Source: Sphingobacteriaceae bacterium (GTDB lineage: Bacteria; Bacteroidota; Bacteroidia; Sphingobacteriales; Sphingobacteriaceae). From it: a stretch of 44,535 bases of DNA. This document shows positions 43,072-44,535 of this stretch, piece after piece. The stretch spans positions 1 to 44,535 of the forward strand of contig JAHEGO010000005.1 of the NCBI GenBank assembly GCA_024645045.1, read 5' to 3'. The notes below the pieces were generated by a model. The model saw only the letters and a program-made list of their open reading frames with translations, was not told the DNA's origin and made no database searches. The position numbers and the translations under genes are program-made. Each line of letters opens with the position of its first letter. Position 1 is the first letter of the stretch.

Positions 43072-43925
43072 TTTTTTGTTCCTAAAACTAAACGATTTTT
43101 ACCTTTAAAATCTTGAATTATTTGAATGTTTTCAAAAGTAAATTGTGCTAATAATTGAGCAGTTTCTGTTGCAAAAGATTCATTAATTTCTAAATACAAC
43201 TTTCCATTTGCATTTAAATGTTGCGCTGCAATGGAAACAATTCTTTCGTAATATTTCAATGGCTTTTGATCAGGGACAAACAATGCAAGAGCTGGTTCAA
43301 AAGCTAATACATTTTGTTGCATTTGCAATTTTTCTGATTCCAAAACATATGGTGGATTACTAACAATAAGATCAAACTTACCGTTTGGTTGAAATTCAAA
43401 AACATCCGCTAATATAAATTCCATTTGTAGATTGTATTTTTTAGCATTGGATTGAGCTGTTTTTAAGGCTTCAGCTGAAATATCGATGGCGGAAATGCTC
43501 CAGTTTGCTCGTTGGTGTTTTAATGCAATTGGAATACATCCAGATCCTGTTCCAATGTCTAAAACATCCATTATTCGATTATCATGATTAGCTAAAATGT
43601 AATCAATGATCTCTTCAGTTTCAGGTCGAGGAATCAATACATGTTCATTTACTGATATTTTTAAATCATGGAAATAGGTATAACCTAAAATATATTGAAT
43701 GGGTTTATGTTGAATTAATTGAAAAGCAATGAAATCTATTTGTTCAAAAAGAGCAGCGGATAATAATTCAGTTTCATTTAAAATTAGTTTGATACGGTCA
43801 TAACCTAATATTTCTTTAAAAACCATGGCAGTAATGGATTCAGCTTCTGTTGGTTCATATACCTTGGAAATGAATAATTTGAAGTTTTGATAGGCTTCTT
43901 TGACTGTTCTTATCTTTGAAAACAT
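43068..43925 (-). CDS. prmC: Peptide chain release factor N5-glutamine methyltransferase
   Basis: This SAM-dependent enzyme methylates the GGQ glutamine of release factors RF1 and RF2. The N-terminal helical domain (about 1-85) includes the family block QYILGYTYFHDLKISVNEHV and LIPRPETEE. The Rossmann domain shows VLDIGTGSGCIPIAL and the catalytic NPPY (IVSNPPYVLE). The 285-residue form starts at ATG 43925 (MFSKIRTV); the frame also begins at a TTG at 43931. An exact TAGTTTTG -7-like box lies three bases before the ATG. Only 34 bases separate it from the divergent ribD start. Confidence 0.95.
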   Translation of the reverse strand: MFSKIRTVKEAYQNFKLFISKVYEPTEAESITAMVFKEILGYDRIKLILNETELLSAALFEQIDFIAFQLIQHKPIQYILGYTYFHDLKISVNEHVLIPRPETEEIIDYILANHDNRIMDVLDIGTGSGCIPIALKHQRANWSISAIDISAEALKTAQSNAKKYNLQMEFILADVFEFQPNGKFDLIVSNPPYVLESEKLQMQQNVLAFEPALALFVPDQKPLKYYERIVSIAAQHLNANGKLYLEINESFATETAQLLAQFTFENIQIIQDFKGKNRLVLGTKN

Positions 43926-43959
43926 ATTCAAAACTAATAAAAAAAGCTATTTTTACAGG

Positions 43960-44535
43960 ATGATTCCTGAAAGTAAATTTATGGAACGCGCTTTGGCGTT
44001 AGCTGCCATGGGTTTAGGTAAAACAAGTCCTAACCCAATGGTTGGTGCTGTAATTGTTTATAATGGAGAAATTATAGCAGAAGGTTTTCACGAAGCATAT
44101 GGCCAAGCGCATGCAGAAGTCAACGCCATCAATCAAGTAATTGCAAAATACCCTCTAAATGTAAACGAGATATTAGCTGAATCCACAATTTATGTGAGCC
44201 TAGAGCCTTGTAGCCATTTTGGTAAAACACCACCATGTGTGGATTTATTGATTAAATACCAATTGAAACACGTTGTAATTGGTTGTCAAGATCCATTTGA
44301 TGCCGTCAATGGTAAAGGAATTCAAAAATTAAAAGATGCGGGTATAACTGTTCATTATCCATTTCTAGAAAAGGAATGTCTTTCAATAAATAAAAGATTC
44401 TTTACATATCATCTGAAACAGAGACCTTATATTATTTTAAAATGGGCGCAAAGTGCTGATGGATTTATGGGACTAAAAAATGAAAGAACAGCAATTAGCA
44501 ACGAGGAGAGTTTACGTATTTCACATCAATGGAGA
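43960..44535 (+). CDS. ribD: Riboflavin biosynthesis deaminase/reductase RibD (partial, cut by window end)
   Basis: The frame from ATG 43960 (MIPESKFMERALALA) stays open to the last base and gives 192 residues. The deaminase domain is complete: zinc ligands are in QAHAEVNAIN (His-Ala-Glu) and SLEPCSHFGKTPPCVDLL (two Cys), and the SPNPMVGAVIV entry motif is present. The following YIILKWAQSADGFMG is the start of the NADPH-dependent reductase domain. It carries out the second and third steps of riboflavin synthesis. The rest of the reductase lies beyond the window. Confidence 0.95.
   Translation, partial: MIPESKFMERALALAAMGLGKTSPNPMVGAVIVYNGEIIAEGFHEAYGQAHAEVNAINQVIAKYPLNVNEILAESTIYVSLEPCSHFGKTPPCVDLLIKYQLKHVVIGCQDPFDAVNGKGIQKLKDAGITVHYPFLEKECLSINKRFFTYHLKQRPYIILKWAQSADGFMGLKNERTAISNEESLRISHQWR

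Noticed and set aside
1-44535. CRISPR array, transposon ends or tandem repeats
   Set aside because: No regularly spaced repeats, transposase genes or terminal inverted repeats were found when reading the window.

Overview
The window is an AT-rich, gene-dense chromosomal segment from a member of the Bacteroidota. The evidence for that is a type IX secretion C-terminal sorting domain, a GWxTD-domain protein, BtuG-like and other lipoproteins, a MgtE/WbqC/M16 gene repertoire typical of the phylum, and promoter-like sites of the form TTG-N19-TAnnTTTR instead of sigma70 boxes. Environmental Chitinophagales-like lineages fit best, but sequence reading alone does not settle the family. No tRNA, rRNA, insertion sequence, prophage or CRISPR array was seen.

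Layout. 1-5267: the tail of an unknown plus-strand gene, then leftward gyrA plus a TPR gene and an MFS transporter. 5331-8947: a rightward group with a small lipoprotein, an iron-type alcohol dehydrogenase, an AlbA_2/Schlafen-like protein and a MATE exporter. 8944-11903: leftward surface genes, namely a T9SS cargo protein, a small protein with a possible C-terminal sorting tail and a conserved small protein. 12113-15950: a vitamin B12 region with a cobalamin riboswitch driving a BtuB-like receptor and a BtuG-like beta-propeller lipoprotein, facing a DUF6580 putative transport gene. 16019-17552: a queuosine-precursor transporter (YhhQ) divergent from an omega-amidase.

17562-28215 is the most coherent metabolic block. 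It is a divergent kynurenine (tryptophan) degradation cluster. Rightward are 3-hydroxyanthranilate dioxygenase, ACMS decarboxylase, kynureninase and kynurenine monooxygenase, running into a class A PBP. Leftward are an atypical SDR, 2-aminomuconate semialdehyde dehydrogenase, a RidA-type deaminase, an alpha/beta hydrolase and an acyltransferase. Together these would take kynurenine to anthranilate/3-hydroxyanthranilate and on to 2-aminomuconate and its deaminated product. The first two steps, tryptophan dioxygenase and formamidase, are not recognisable here.

28251-34721: a catalytic/non-catalytic M16 peptidase pair, a periplasmic solute-binding-like protein, and a leftward operon of a small membrane protein, an AlkB alkane hydroxylase and cytidine deaminase, preceded by a GIY-YIG-like protein that lacks the nuclease residues. 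34724-35602: a compact control region with two near-identical 13-bp palindromes and an XRE/S24 self-cleaving-type repressor. 35608-38235: MgtE, a lipoprotein and WbqC. 38345-41737: an overlapping envelope operon (GWxTD protein, LpxL-type acyltransferase, GT2 glycosyltransferase). 41714-44535: aroQ, xerD, prmC and the start of ribD, packed with gaps of only a few bases and shared stop sequences.
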